Counted from the stretch's first letter, positions 1 to 9,352 are shown. The stretch is DNA of 64,000 nucleotides from Jeotgalibacillus campisalis (GCF_000829515.1 NZ_JXRR01000001.1:434001-498000), one strand, 5' to 3'. Program-made: numbers and translations. Notes: generated from the letters alone by a model not told the origin.

Positions 1-719
1 ATTTGCTCAATTCGCTCGTCTACATCATTGGCAATTTCTCGTAAAGCAAGTTCTCGAAGAGCAGATAAATTTGCGGCAGTGAAAAAATGCGATAAGCTTT
101 GTTCAATCTTTTCGGGGGCATAAATTTTGCCATCACGTAGTCTTTTTCTCAACGTTTCAGGAGGGATATCAATCAGCTGGATCTCATGCGCTTTCTGAAC
201 AAACGTATCTGGAATCCGTTCTCTTACTTTCACTCCTGTGATTTGCCGCACGATGTCATTTACGCTTTCAATGTGCTGAATGTTGACTGCCGACAACACA
301 TTTATGCCGGCATCTAGAATACTTGAGATATCCATATATCTCTTTTCATTTTCTGAACCGGAAATATTGGTATGAGCAAGTTCGTCTACAATCACGATAT
401 CAGGATTTCTTTTAATCACTTCTTCCACATTCAGTTCTTGAAACTTCTTTCCTTTATAGGTGATGACCTTTAATGGAACCTGCTCCAACTCCTTTATTTG
501 AGCCTCCGTCTCTAAACGTCCATGAGTCTCAATAAATCCAATCACAACGTCGATTCCTTCATGTTTAAGATCTACTGCATCCTGCAGCATTTTATAGGAT
601 TTTCCGACTCCCGGGGCTGCACCTACATATAATTTCAGCTTGCCTTTTTTGGATTCTGTCAGTTCATTGAGAATTTCTTCCGGCGTTTTTCTCCTGAAAT
701 AAGGATGATCTTTTTCCAT
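1..719 (-). CDS. kdpD: KdpD potassium sensor kinase, N-terminal part (runs off window)
   Basis: The reading frame starts at ATG 719 (SD GAGGTGAG) and is still open at base 1, so only about 239 N-terminal residues are visible. They match the cytoplasmic KdpD domain: a PEEIL.EL start, the P-loop GAAPGVGKSYKML, a Walker B-like IVIVDELAHTN and the FIETHGR segment. In the family this domain precedes a UspA-like domain that binds c-di-AMP in some Firmicutes, then the membrane and kinase regions. Some Bacillales have a short KdpD without the kinase, and the window cannot tell which form this is. It is the last visible gene of the kdp operon. No kdpE-type regulator is seen on this side. Confidence 0.93.
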   Translation of the reverse strand, partial: MEKDHPYFRRKTPEEILNELTESKKGKLKLYVGAAPGVGKSYKMLQDAVDLKHEGIDVVIGFIETHGRLETEAQIKELEQVPLKVITYKGKKFQELNVEEVIKRNPDIVIVDELAHTNISGSENEKRYMDISSILDAGINVLSAVNIQHIESVNDIVRQITGVKVRERIPDTFVQKAHEIQLIDIPPETLRKRLRDGKIYAPEKIEQSLSHFFTAANLSALRELALREIANDVDERIEQ

Positions 720-807
720 GCTTACTCACCTCTTTTACTCGCTGATTCTTTAGATCCTTAAAGATAAAATGGACCCTAACCGTGTAAACAGTTAGGGACA
801 TAAAGGT

Positions 808-1392
808 TTATTCTTGAATAAGTTCTTGCAAGTCCAGGTTGAGCATGAGGACATTCACCCGTTCTTCCCCAAAGAGACCCCATTCTTTTCCCTGGGTGTT
901 CTCTTCTATTAATTCTTTCAACCTCTCTCTTGATATTTCTGTCAGTTCTGAGACTCGTTCTACTTGCGCGGCTGCACCTTCTACAGAAATATGCGGATCA
1001 AGTCCTGAAGCAGAATCCGTCACTAAATCAATTGGCAGTTGGTCAACAGGGGTTGCTGGATTTTCTTCACTCCATGCGGCTATCGATTCCTCCGTTCGTG
1101 TAATCATATCCTGATTAGAAGGGGCATAGTTGTTAGAACCTGAACCGGATGCATCATATTCGATTGCAGATTCCCTGCCATGAAAATACATAGGGTCAGT
1201 AAAGTTCTGGCCAATTAATTCAGAACCCACCACTTCACCTTGTTCATTATAGAGTAAACTGCCGTCTGCCTGATCCGGCATGATGGCTTGCGCAATTCCA
1301 GTGGATACAAGAGGGTAAATCAACCCAGCCAGTATCATTATAGTGAAGCTGGACCTGATAATAGGTCCAGCCAGTTTTTGTTCATTTTTCAT
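808..1392 (-). CDS. kdpC: Potassium-transporting ATPase subunit KdpC
   Basis: A 194-residue KdpC. It has one N-terminal membrane helix (about residues 10-35), then the conserved exported part with Q-NFT-P-YFHGRES, a [11 protein letters not shown] segment, [14 protein letters not shown] and a C-terminal NVL-LNL-L. KdpC is the small subunit that stabilises the KdpA-KdpB complex and raises its affinity for potassium. I chose ATG 1392 because TGAGGA lies 8 bases upstream; the frame extends five codons further to a GTG that overlaps this ribosome binding site. It sits 33 bases downstream of kdpB. Confidence 0.95.
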   Translation of the reverse strand: MKNEQKLAGPIIRSSFTIMILAGLIYPLVSTGIAQAIMPDQADGSLLYNEQGEVVGSELIGQNFTDPMYFHGRESAIEYDASGSGSNNYAPSNQDMITRTEESIAAWSEENPATPVDQLPIDLVTDSASGLDPHISVEGAAAQVERVSELTEISRERLKELIEENTQGKEWGLFGEERVNVLMLNLDLQELIQE

Positions 1393-1425
1393 GATCATCT
1401 TCCTCACTTTTTAGTAGATTAAATT

Positions 1426-3570
1426 TTAGATAAACAATGAAACGGCCATATCAATTAATTTAATTCCTATGAAAGGAACCAAGACTCCACCCAGTCCATA
1501 GATCGTTAAATTCCGGCTTAACAATGCATTTGAACTCATTGGTTTATAGGCAATCCCTTTCATGGCCAGCGGGATCAACATTGGAATAATGATGGCATTA
1601 AAGATCAATGCTGATAAAATCGCTGACAACGGCGTAGACAGCCCCATGATATTCAATGCTGTCATTTCCGGAATCGCAAGCATGAACATGGCAGGAATAA
1701 TGGCAAAGTATTTAGCAATGTCATTCGCAATACTAAATGTGGTCAGTGCACCTCTTGTCATAAGCAATTGTTTTCCTATCGAAACCACTTCTATGATTTT
1801 TGTGGGATTTGAATCTAAATCAACCATATTGGCTGCTTCTTTTGCCGCTGTTGTTCCACTGTTCATGGCAAGCCCTACATCTGCTTGAGCAAGAGCTGGA
1901 GCGTCATTCGTTCCATCACCTGTCATGGCCACCAGTTTCCCTTGGGACTGTTCATACTTAATGACTTCAATCTTATCTTCCGGCTTACATTCTGCTATAA
2001 ACTCATCTACTCCAGCTTCTTTTGCTATTGTCGCAGCAGTCAGAGGATTATCTCCTGTTGCCATGATGGTTTTAATGCCCATTTGGCGCAGTTGATCAAA
2101 GCGCTCCTTCATTCCAGGCTTGACGGTATCTTTAAGATAGATGAGTCCAAAGATTCGGGAATCCACTGCGACCGCCAAAGGAGTACCGCCTTCACGCGCG
2201 ATTTCATTTGCTTCTTCATCAAGGTCTGCAGGAATGGTTCCTCCCTGCGCAATCACCCAATCCTTAACTGAATCGACAGCCCCTTTTCTCACCCGGCGGC
2301 CATCTCTAAGATCCATACCGCTCATTCTCGTCTCTGCTTTAAACTCAATAATCTGGCCGCCTGCTGCTTCAGAAGCATTCAGCTTGCTGCCTTTTTCTTT
2401 AAGCAATTCTATGGTGGACCGTCCTTCAGGCGTTTCATCATTTAATGAACTAATTCCAGTCCAATAGTGAAGTTCTTCCTGAGAAGCATCGCTTACTGGA
2501 ATAAAGTTGCTCGCCATACGGTTGCCAAATGTAATCGTTCCTGTCTTATCCAGGATAATTGTATTGATATCCCCTGCTGCTTCAACCGCTTTTCCTGACA
2601 TCGCAAGAACATTAAACTGCGTAACCCGGTCCATTCCGGCAATTCCTATTGCGGATAAAAGTCCCCCGATCGTTGTGGGAATCAAACAGACGAGCAATGC
2701 GATCAAGATCGGGATTTCAAGGGCAAATCCAAGGTAATTCGTGAAAAAAGGAAGCGTTACGACGACAATCATGAAAATTAACGTTAAACTCGTCAGTACC
2801 GTGTTCAATGCAATTTCGTTTGGAGTCTTTTGACGTTCAGCTCCCTCAACCAATGAAATCATTCGATCGAGAAAAGATTCCCCGGAATTGCTGGTGATCC
2901 TCACTTTAATCTGGTCACTGACCACTCTTGTTCCTCCGGTAACCGAGTTAAAGTCACCCCCTGCCTCTTTAATAACAGGAGCTGATTCTCCCGTAATTGC
3001 TGATTCATCTACAGACGCAAGTCCTTCAATGACTTCACCGTCCCCAGGGATCATTTCTCCTTGAGAGACCATAACTACATCACCTTTTTTCAGCGATGTT
3101 GAAGAAATCTTTTCTGTTTTCCCATTCCCTTTTAAAAGGTTAGCTGTAATCTCCTGCTTTGATTTTTTTAACGAATCTGCCTGTGCTTTTCCGCGTCCTT
3201 CTGCAATTGCTTCAGCGAAATTGGCAAATAACACTGTGAACAACAAAATTAAACTCACGGTATAATTGAACCATGGCTCAACTCCGCTGTTGCCAAATGC
3301 ATTTGGTGCAAAAGACAAAATCAAGGTAATAATAAAACCAATTTCCACCACAAACATAATCGGATTTTTTACCATTTTTCTTGGATCAAGCTTTATAAAA
3401 GAATCCTTAAGCGCCTGAATTACCATTTCTTTATCCATCAATTTTTTTCCATCCTTATGGTCATTATGATTCGGCTGCTGAGGAAGGTTCTTCTGAAATG
3501 AACCTCTCCTCTCTTTTTCTGGAAATTCAGCAGCGCGGTTCGTTTCTTTCACTAAAAGATTTGCCATCAT
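1426..3570 (-). CDS. kdpB: Potassium-transporting P-type ATPase KdpB
   Basis: ATP-hydrolysing subunit of the Kdp potassium pump, about 714 residues. P-type ATPase signatures are intact: TGES in the actuator domain, the phosphorylation motif DKTGTIT (about residue 341), KGA in the nucleotide-binding domain and [11 protein letters not shown] in the hinge. The transmembrane segments flank these as expected. The first 45 or so residues before MDKEM form a charged extension that is longer than usual. The start could be ATG 3570 or 3567 (both behind AGGAG) or the downstream Met. It lies 12 bases after kdpA, indicating one transcript. Confidence 0.96.
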   Translation of the reverse strand: MMANLLVKETNRAAEFPEKERRGSFQKNLPQQPNHNDHKDGKKLMDKEMVIQALKDSFIKLDPRKMVKNPIMFVVEIGFIITLILSFAPNAFGNSGVEPWFNYTVSLILLFTVLFANFAEAIAEGRGKAQADSLKKSKQEITANLLKGNGKTEKISSTSLKKGDVVMVSQGEMIPGDGEVIEGLASVDESAITGESAPVIKEAGGDFNSVTGGTRVVSDQIKVRITSNSGESFLDRMISLVEGAERQKTPNEIALNTVLTSLTLIFMIVVVTLPFFTNYLGFALEIPILIALLVCLIPTTIGGLLSAIGIAGMDRVTQFNVLAMSGKAVEAAGDINTIILDKTGTITFGNRMASNFIPVSDASQEELHYWTGISSLNDETPEGRSTIELLKEKGSKLNASEAAGGQIIEFKAETRMSGMDLRDGRRVRKGAVDSVKDWVIAQGGTIPADLDEEANEIAREGGTPLAVAVDSRIFGLIYLKDTVKPGMKERFDQLRQMGIKTIMATGDNPLTAATIAKEAGVDEFIAECKPEDKIEVIKYEQSQGKLVAMTGDGTNDAPALAQADVGLAMNSGTTAAKEAANMVDLDSNPTKIIEVVSIGKQLLMTRGALTTFSIANDIAKYFAIIPAMFMLAIPEMTALNIMGLSTPLSAILSALIFNAIIIPMLIPLAMKGIAYKPMSSNALLSRNLTIYGLGGVLVPFIGIKLIDMAVSLFI

Positions 3571-3582
3571 TTCCACTCCTAT

Positions 3583-5256
3583 CTACAATGTCAGGTATTC
3601 TGCTACAGGTCCCAATACGAGAGTTGGGAAGAAGGTTAACGCTCCCACAATAAAGAAGGTACCAACCAGGATCACTCCAAATAATGGGGTATCCGTGCGG
3701 AATGTTCCCACGGTTTCAGGAACAAGCTTTTTAGATGCCAATGAACCGGCAACAGCTAACATTGTAATGAGGCCAAAGAATCGTCCTATATACATCACAA
3801 TCCCCGTGGTAATATTCCAATACGGTGTTGCATCACCAAGCCCTTCAAATCCTGATCCATTATTGGCAGCTGAGGAGGTGTATTCATAAACCACCTGTGA
3901 AACTCCATGAAAACCGCTGTTAGAGATGGCTGCTGTCCCAAGAGGTGTATAAAGCGCTGCTGCAGAGGCCCCTAAAATTAAGAGCGGCTGCATCAGCATC
4001 GTGATGGCAATCAGCTTCATTTCTCTGCCCTCTATTTTTTTGCCAAGGAACTCAGGTGTACGCCCGACCATTAACCCTGACAAGAAAACAGCAATCATTG
4101 CGTACATCATAACGTTGATGAAGCCTGCACCTACACCGCCAAAAACGGTATTCAATAACATATTGGAAAGGGCAAGCATCCCTCCAATAGGCGTTAACGT
4201 ATCATGCATGGTGTTAACAGCCCCTGTTTCAGTAGCAGTTGTCACCAGCGCATAAAAGATAGATTGACCTGTTCCAAACCGTACTTCTTTCCCTTCCATA
4301 CTGCCCTGTTCTGTGTCGATTCCTAACGCATTCAATGCTGGATTTCCTTGATATTCATAGAACAAAGCTGTTGACAGGAACACAATAAAAACCATTAACA
4401 TAGAGACAAACAGAACGCGCCCCTGCTTAAAGTTACCGACCATCTTTCCATACGTAAACGGTAAAGCAGCAGGAAGCAGAAACATCAATAGAATCTGAAT
4501 GAAATTACTGATCGCGTTTGGATTCTCAAAAGGATGTGCAGAATTGACTCCAAAGAATCCGCCGCCGTTATTTCCAAGCTCTTTAATCGATAAGAACGTT
4601 CCAACAGGACCGCGTGCAATTTCCTGTGCAGTTCCTTCAATTGTTTCCGCTGTTATAGAAGGCTCTAATGTCTGTGGAACACCAAGCGCCACGAAAATCA
4701 ATCCTGTCACAAGGGCAACGGGCATAAGTACACGTGTGATGGCTCTGAATAAATCCACGAAAAAGTTTCCAATTTCTCTACCAGAAAGACCTCTTACAAA
4801 TGCGATGGCAACCGCGAGAGCCGTTCCTGGTGCAGCAAACATCATGAACAGGATTCCGATCATCTGCCCCAGATAAGAAAGACCCGACTCACCACTATAA
4901 TGCTGAAGATTTGTATTAGTCATGAAGCTAATGGCCGTATTGAAGGCCAGTGTCGGTTCCATCCCCGGATTTCCACTGGGGTTCAGCGGTAAAACACCTT
5001 GAAGCCTAAAGACTGCAAAAACCAGTATGATCATGAAACCGTTAGTCAGGATTAACGCCAATGCGTATTGCTTCCAACTCTGATTCACTTTCTTAATCCC
5101 GCTTAACTTAAAGAGCAGGTTTTCAAGTGGGCCAAACACTTTATCCAGCCCTGTTTTTTTATAATCAAATGCTTTCGCCAAGTAGATTCCTGAAGGCTTA
5201 GCAATCAGGACCATCACTGCCAGTGTAATGAAGATCGATAGAATTGTTGTAATCAC
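3583..5256 (-). CDS. kdpA: Potassium-transporting ATPase subunit KdpA
   Basis: Potassium channel-like subunit of the Kdp complex, 557 residues with about ten membrane helices, the normal family length. Four selectivity-filter-like segments are visible, including TNTNLQHYSGESGLSY, NNGGGFFGVNSAHPFENP, TETGAVNTMHDTL and SAANNGSGFEGL. The start is GTG at 5256 with GGAGG upstream. It follows kdpF by 19 bases and precedes kdpB by 12 bases. Confidence 0.96.
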   Translation of the reverse strand: MITTILSIFITLAVMVLIAKPSGIYLAKAFDYKKTGLDKVFGPLENLLFKLSGIKKVNQSWKQYALALILTNGFMIILVFAVFRLQGVLPLNPSGNPGMEPTLAFNTAISFMTNTNLQHYSGESGLSYLGQMIGILFMMFAAPGTALAVAIAFVRGLSGREIGNFFVDLFRAITRVLMPVALVTGLIFVALGVPQTLEPSITAETIEGTAQEIARGPVGTFLSIKELGNNGGGFFGVNSAHPFENPNAISNFIQILLMFLLPAALPFTYGKMVGNFKQGRVLFVSMLMVFIVFLSTALFYEYQGNPALNALGIDTEQGSMEGKEVRFGTGQSIFYALVTTATETGAVNTMHDTLTPIGGMLALSNMLLNTVFGGVGAGFINVMMYAMIAVFLSGLMVGRTPEFLGKKIEGREMKLIAITMLMQPLLILGASAAALYTPLGTAAISNSGFHGVSQVVYEYTSSAANNGSGFEGLGDATPYWNITTGIVMYIGRFFGLITMLAVAGSLASKKLVPETVGTFRTDTPLFGVILVGTFFIVGALTFFPTLVLGPVAEYLTL

Positions 5257-5275
5257 CTAATATTCCTCCAACTTA

Positions 5276-5353
5276 TTAAAATTTCTCTGGATTAAGCAAG
5301 ACATAAAATAAGTACAATGTAATAACTGCGGTAACACCGAGTAAAAAGATCAT
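5276..5353 (-). CDS. kdpF: Small membrane subunit KdpF
   Basis: A 25-residue single-helix peptide beginning MIFLLGVTAVITLYLF and ending NPEKF. KdpF is a lipid-like stabiliser of the KdpABC complex and this peptide has its size, position (directly before kdpA) and typical LxNPEKF end. Its ATG shares one base with the stop of the upstream 35-residue ORF (TGATG), so translation is probably coupled. Confidence 0.85.
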   Translation of the reverse strand: MIFLLGVTAVITLYLFYVLLNPEKF

Positions 5354-5460
5354 CAGAACTTCTCACTTCCTTGATCCACTAACGCGGAAGACCAATTTGC
5401 CAGTCCAAGCATAAGGGATGGCAGGGTAATGAAAAGCCCGATCATGACTACATCCAACAT
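5353..5460 (-). CDS. 35-residue membrane peptide upstream of kdpF
   Basis: A small ORF with a strong ribosome binding site (AGGAGG, 9 bases before ATG 5460). The peptide begins MLDVVMIGLFITLPSLMLGL and ends VDQGSEKF, giving one predicted membrane helix. It sits between the pseudo-receiver gene (20 bases upstream) and kdpF (1-base overlap). Small membrane peptides at this position occur in other kdp operons, so a role as an extra accessory peptide of the Kdp complex is plausible, but no function can be read from the sequence. Confidence 0.75.
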   Translation of the reverse strand: MLDVVMIGLFITLPSLMLGLANWSSALVDQGSEKF

Positions 5461-5479
5461 GGTAAAAAACCTCCTGATT

Positions 5480-5890
5480 TTATTTTAGAAAACATGAGAT
5501 ATATCTGCTTTTTGTGTACACCACATAGGTGGCACCCATTGAGTAATAAAGGCTTACAGGATACCTGTGAGGTGCCGGTGAAGTAATGATAATGACAGGT
5601 GCACAGGTGCTGTTTTTTATGATTCTCATCGTCTCGCACGTATTCATAATATGACTCTCAAAAACAATGACCTTACTGAAGTGGTCATCAAGGAGCAAGC
5701 ACTTATCATCCTGGCAAAACTCGATCACCTCCTGGAATCCTCTCTCCCTCAAACTTTCAGTAATTTGGGAATTCGGGGAAAGAAAACAGCATGACGTCGA
5801 ATCTGTCAGATAACTCACTATCTCGTTCAGTATTTCACTAGTGGGTATTAAAACTAATGGAGTATCTTTTGGCCGCTCCAATGTGAACAT
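5480..5890 (-). CDS. Receiver-like protein without a phosphoacceptor, first gene of the kdp operon
   Basis: A 136-residue protein starting at ATG 5890 behind AAGGAGG. The second half follows the layout of a response-regulator receiver: a beta-strand KVIVFES, a helix ending MRIIKN, then APVIIITS, and SMGATYVVYTKS, which resembles the ...GADDYITKP end of receivers with the lysine kept. The normal phosphoacceptor aspartate is replaced in VIVFESH and the N-terminal acidic pair is missing, so phosphorylation is unlikely. It is the first gene after the c-di-AMP riboswitch and 20 bases before the 35-residue ORF. A role in sensing or assembly of Kdp is inference; the family is not recognised with certainty. 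Confidence 0.7.
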   Translation of the reverse strand: MFTLERPKDTPLVLIPTSEILNEIVSYLTDSTSCCFLSPNSQITESLRERGFQEVIEFCQDDKCLLLDDHFSKVIVFESHIMNTCETMRIIKNSTCAPVIIITSPAPHRYPVSLYYSMGATYVVYTKSRYISCFLK

Positions 5891-6068
5891 GATGTCCTCC
5901 TTTCTTTTGCAGCACCTCCCATATCTGAAGCGATAGATTCATTCATGCCAATAAAAGACCTGGAATAAATGCAGCGTTCATTTTCATCCACCAGGTTTCC
6001 TTTGTAAAAAAATCCCAGGTTCAGAAAACAAAAATAGACCAATGCTTACTTTTCCCCCCGACAATTGA

Positions 6069-6123
6069 CAAGAGCACGGATCAATCAGCATTCATGAAGA
6101 ATGAATTGATCAAAAAACTCTTG
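6069..6123 (-). other. Long stem-loop in the kdp leader
   Basis: An interrupted hairpin in the untranslated leader between riboswitch and first gene: outer arms CAAGAG (6069-6074) and CTCTTG (6118-6123), inner arms 6079-6093 and 6099-6111 pairing GATCAAT..CATTC with GAATGAATTGATC. No U-run follows it on either strand, so it is not a standard terminator. It may shape mRNA processing or stability. Confidence 0.5.
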
Positions 6124-6295
6124 TGTATCTGGAGAAAAAGCACACATTGGCCTACTTAACGCCTAGCCGGCTGAAACAGCCTTCTATGCATTCTGTCTTC
6201 CATGTTCACTTTTTCAAAATAGGCATAATAAAAAGACCTACTTATTAATCAAGCTGCCCCTTATGCTGTTTTAGAACAGCATAAAAAGCCCCTTG

Positions 6296-6319
6296 AAAAA
6301 GGTGGTCTCTATGACCTCC
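6296..6319 (-). terminator. Riboswitch-linked terminator
   Basis: On the minus strand GGAGGTC-ATAGA-GACCACC folds into a hairpin with one A-A mismatch and runs directly into TTTTT. It begins at the 3' edge of the c-di-AMP aptamer, the expected position for an expression platform that stops kdp transcription when ligand is bound. Confidence 0.7.
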
Positions 6320-6470
6320 TTCGCTTTAGCCGACGAAGTTAGCTGACGGGTAGGATGGCGAAAGAGTTTGACTCTCATCCCTTCTACAAATGTAGAATAA
6401 ACCCCAGGTGATTGGGTCCTCCGTTCTCGTTACCGAGATTTGGCCGAAAATATTTGGGTGTTGCTTACGA
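6312..6470 (-). promoter_or_regulatory. ydaO-type c-di-AMP riboswitch controlling kdp
   Basis: Read on the minus strand, the segment has the conserved blocks of the ydaO/yuaA class in order: GGAGGACCCAAT, CCTGGGGTTTATTC, GGGATGAGAGTC, CCTACCCGTCAGCTAACTTC and GAAGGAGG. Known members bind c-di-AMP and turn off potassium uptake genes when the ligand is abundant, since c-di-AMP rises with potassium. Here it lies about 420 bases upstream of the first kdp-operon gene and is followed by a terminator hairpin. No other gene lies between, so kdp is the only plausible target. Confidence 0.9.
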
Positions 6471-6623
6471 GCAATATATTACTCCTGCCTCAAGACATTG
6501 TAAATCCCTAAAAACAGCTATAATTGACTGTATTTAATCGTTTTAACTATAAAAATGATATTTATCTACCGATTACTAACCGAGACAATCTTTTTCTTCG
6601 AATCTTAAAATTTATATTTTTTA

Positions 6624-6652
6624 TTGACATCTTTTTAACCTCTCAGTAACAT
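6624..6652 (+). promoter_or_regulatory. Sigma-A-type promoter for the MpsC-like gene
   Basis: TTGACA (6624-6629), a 17-base spacer and TAACAT (6647-6652) lie 45 bases upstream of ATG 6697. The upstream region is A/T-rich. Confidence 0.6.
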
Positions 6653-6696
6653 AAGCCTTGAAATTGACCATCCGTATTGATTGAGGAGGAAAAAAG

Positions 6697-7065
6697 ATGA
6701 AATCTTCCAAAAGAAGATTAGAGGCCGAATTAAGTGAAGCATTTATAAAAATGCAAAGAGAGCTGATCGGCCGGGGTCCACAGGAAACCAGAACCTATAT
6801 TTTAGAGGACATGGTGATTGTGAGGTTCAAAGGCGTACTGACGGTTGAAGAAAAACACCTGGTAGAACATGATACTGGCAGAAAGCTTGTCAAACAGATG
6901 CGCCAGGTTTTAAGAGAAATGTATAGCACAAATATTGAAGAAATCGTTGAAAAGCATACAGGCTGCAAGGTTTTATCAAGTCACAGTGATATCAGTACAA
7001 AGACCGGTGAGCGGATGGAAGTGTTTGTAATCGACAAGAATTTGGAAAAAACGATAGAGCAATAA
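6697..7065 (+). CDS. DUF2294 / MpsC-family protein (YbcI-like)
   Basis: A 122-residue soluble protein with the DUF2294 pattern: GRGP..TRTYI.EDMVIVRFKGVLT.EE..L.....GR.LVK..R..L, then a conserved C-terminal half ending in a VFVID-like strand. The family includes Bacillus YbcI, and one member (MpsC) belongs to a sodium/bicarbonate-linked membrane-potential system. Most relatives, including this one, occur alone and have no proven function. Start ATG 6697 has GAGGAGG upstream. It is transcribed divergently from the kdp riboswitch. Confidence 0.8.
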   Translation: MKSSKRRLEAELSEAFIKMQRELIGRGPQETRTYILEDMVIVRFKGVLTVEEKHLVEHDTGRKLVKQMRQVLREMYSTNIEEIVEKHTGCKVLSSHSDISTKTGERMEVFVIDKNLEKTIEQ

Positions 7066-7225
7066 ATTTTAATAAAATGGGATTATTTTGATAAATATTG
7101 AATTAATCTGTTCTTTCGATGCAGCCTTATGCTTATTAAAACGAGTTCATAATGCAGGATTCTCCACTCTTACGTTGAAATACGTTATGAATAGACTATT
7201 TTCATTATAAAAAGGAGAGATCTGC

Positions 7226-7597
7226 ATGCAATTAGGTGCTTTTTCAATCAGTTTAAATGTAAAGGATATCCATGCGTCTAAAGCATTTTACGAAGAGCTT
7301 GGTTTTGAGGGTTTGGGAGGCAATATTGAACAGAATTGGCTGATCTTAAAGAATGGACAAACTGTGATTGGGTTATTTCAGGGGATGTTTGAGAAAAACA
7401 TGCTTACCTTTAATCCTGGATGGGATCAGGATGCTGCGAATATCGATTCGTTTACAGATGTGCGGGAACTGCAGAAAAAGCTTAAGGCAGCCGGCGTACC
7501 ACTGACAAGTGAGGCAGATGAAAACAGTTCGGGACCTGCGAGTTTTACGCTTGAAGATCCGGACGGCAATCCAATTCTGGTGGACCAGCATAGGTAG
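7226..7597 (+). CDS. VOC (glyoxalase/bleomycin-resistance fold) family protein
   Basis: A 123-residue single-module VOC protein. It opens with a beta-strand and the typical [19 protein letters not shown] and ends [17 protein letters not shown]. Such proteins bind a divalent metal and act on glyoxal adducts, antibiotics or aromatic compounds; the substrate cannot be told from sequence. Strong ribosome binding site AAGGAGAG before ATG 7226. Monocistronic, with a terminator after it. Confidence 0.85.
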   Translation: MQLGAFSISLNVKDIHASKAFYEELGFEGLGGNIEQNWLILKNGQTVIGLFQGMFEKNMLTFNPGWDQDAANIDSFTDVRELQKKLKAAGVPLTSEADENSSGPASFTLEDPDGNPILVDQHR

Positions 7598-7610
7598 TAT
7601 TGGTTTTGAT

Positions 7611-7654
7611 TAAAGCATAGGAAAAAACATCCCGCCTATGCTTTAATTTTTATA
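7611..7654 (+). terminator. Terminator after the VOC gene
   Basis: Stem TTAAAGCATAGG / CCTATGCTTTAA with a loop of about 14 bases, followed by TTTTTA. Confidence 0.75.
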
Positions 7655-7683
7655 TGATGTTCCACATGAAACAATAGCCTTTT

Positions 7684-8133
7684 TCACTGTCCATTACTCC
7701 CCAATAAATACTTCTTTTTAAACTCCTCCACCCACTCCTGATCAAGCGGCCCATTGATCACCTTATACTGATTCTCACCCGCCAGCACAACATCTCTCTC
7801 AAATAGTGAAGAATAGGTCGCAAACCCATCAGTATAAATAAAATGCAGATTGAGCTGCTCTTCCGGGTAGCGGGATTCAAAATCTCTCAACCCGGTTTTC
7901 TTCACTTTATATTGACTGAGGAATCCAAGGAGTTCTTTCAATGCCTGCGGATTCCCAAGCTCTGTATTTTCAAACTGGTCACTGCCCTGTGGGACGTACG
8001 TATACGAGACATCAATGATTTCTTCCGCATGTAACACATCAGTCAGTTCTTTTTCCCTGTAGTCCACCCATCTGTACATAAGTAAAAACAAAATGATGCC
8101 ACTTACCAGGATAAAAAAAGAGATCCGTTTCAT
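7684..8133 (-). CDS. Hypothetical membrane-anchored protein
   Basis: A 149-residue protein with an N-terminal membrane anchor (residues 5-24) and a polar exterior part rich in charged residues; no recognised motif. Start ATG 8133 has GGAGGG 5 bases upstream, a convincing signal for a real gene. It lies about 80 bases downstream of the M50 peptidase on the same strand. The gap contains short copies of GAACGCTTCAT / GCAGCGTTCAT sequence of unclear meaning. Confidence 0.6.
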   Translation of the reverse strand: MKRISFFILVSGIILFLLMYRWVDYREKELTDVLHAEEIIDVSYTYVPQGSDQFENTELGNPQALKELLGFLSQYKVKKTGLRDFESRYPEEQLNLHFIYTDGFATYSSLFERDVVLAGENQYKVINGPLDQEWVEEFKKKYLLGSNGQ

Positions 8134-8215
8134 TCCATCCCTCCTCTGATCGATGAACGCTTCATCGGATTTGTACTTGTGCAGCGTTCATCTATGCAAG
8201 TAAATTTTCTATCTT

Positions 8216-9352
8216 TCAACTTTGTTTTAATGTAAGCCTGTCTCTCATCTCATTTGTTAATTGGTGCAGCGCGGTTCCTTCAAGGTAGAGCGGATGCCAC
8301 TCGCCAATTGCGGCTTCTGCCTGATCAAGAGCAGCAAGCGTCTTGTCATTTTGATCTCTTACAATCGCTAAATACGCATCACGCAGATACCGGGATACAG
8401 GCTCGCGATCTGAGATGAGCTGAAGTTTTTCTTCGATATTGTCTTCGTCCTTTAACTTGCCGGCAAAATAGAGGCCAGCAGCGGCAGCCACATCCTTCAT
8501 ATCCTGCAGAATAGCCGCTTGTTTTGAGCGGGGCTGAAAGACTTTCCCTTCGGTTAGTTCAAGAAAGCGTTCCGGATTGGATGTATAGAAATAAGGTCCA
8601 ATCGTTGAAAGAAGCGAAGAGGCGAGCGGCCAGTCTCTATATTGCTCAATGACGCGCACGGTCTTTTCGATGGTTTCGTCGCTCCATCGCCCCATCGCCT
8701 GAGGATCCTCCTGCAGAAGCTGATAGCTTACCAAAATCACTTCTGCACCAGGCTCTTTTCCTTTCAGCATCGCAATCACTCTTCCATCGCTTTGAGCACC
8801 CGCTGCCGTTTCAACATTGGCCAGATTTGTCAGTCCGAAGAATAGGCTGATTACACCAAAAATCAGCAAAGCGCCAGACGGCCAAATCAAATATGCAGCA
8901 GCAACAGCAGGGATACCAGTCACCAGATTTGAAATTGGGCCTGCATAAATAAATCGAAGCATCTTCTTGCGCAGGATTTCTTCCGGGATCGGCTCAGGAA
9001 AACGCATCATGGCACGTCCCAAATACCCAAGTGCCGGAAGCCGAAAGAAAAAACGCTTCCTTCCGTTTACTTTTGCATAGACGAACGGGCCGTAGGAAAG
9101 ATTCATCACTTCCATGCCGCCCATCTTCCCGCCGATCGCATGACCTGTCTCATGAATCATGACACTGAGAATAATACTGAATAACATGATGAATAAAAGA
9201 TAGACCACACCATTAAGGCTGAATGCCACATCTTCTCGTATAATATAAGAGGCAATTAAAACACCGACTAAAGCGCCTCCTGCGAGCTGTCCAGCTTTTG
9301 CCGCCAGTTTAGGCCATAATTTAGCGGGTTTTTTCTGATTATGTTGTTCCAT
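8216..9352 (-). CDS. M50-family (site-2-protease-like) membrane metallopeptidase
   Basis: A 378-residue protein. An N-terminal membrane region carries the zinc motif HETGH (residues 67-71) inside a helix. A second membrane block has the family GPISNL, and SDGR (about residue 195) could supply the third zinc ligand. The last 170 residues are a soluble helical tail that looks repeat-like. M50 enzymes cut substrates within the membrane, or only maintain a membrane partner. I prefer ATG 9352 (AAGGG 8 bases upstream) to the in-frame GTG/TTG codons. Substrate unknown. Confidence 0.8.
   Translation of the reverse strand: MEQHNQKKPAKLWPKLAAKAGQLAGGALVGVLIASYIIREDVAFSLNGVVYLLFIMLFSIILSVMIHETGHAIGGKMGGMEVMNLSYGPFVYAKVNGRKRFFFRLPALGYLGRAMMRFPEPIPEEILRKKMLRFIYAGPISNLVTGIPAVAAAYLIWPSGALLIFGVISLFFGLTNLANVETAAGAQSDGRVIAMLKGKEPGAEVILVSYQLLQEDPQAMGRWSDETIEKTVRVIEQYRDWPLASSLLSTIGPYFYTSNPERFLELTEGKVFQPRSKQAAILQDMKDVAAAAGLYFAGKLKDEDNIEEKLQLISDREPVSRYLRDAYLAIVRDQNDKTLAALDQAEAAIGEWHPLYLEGTALHQLTNEMRDRLTLKQS

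Noticed and set aside
5448-5639. Minus-strand 63-residue ORF
   Set aside because: Lies in another frame of the pseudo-receiver gene and overlaps the start of the 35-residue peptide; no ribosome binding site.
5854-6042. Minus-strand 62-residue ORF in the kdp leader
   Set aside because: Overlaps the real pseudo-receiver start and has no ribosome binding site.
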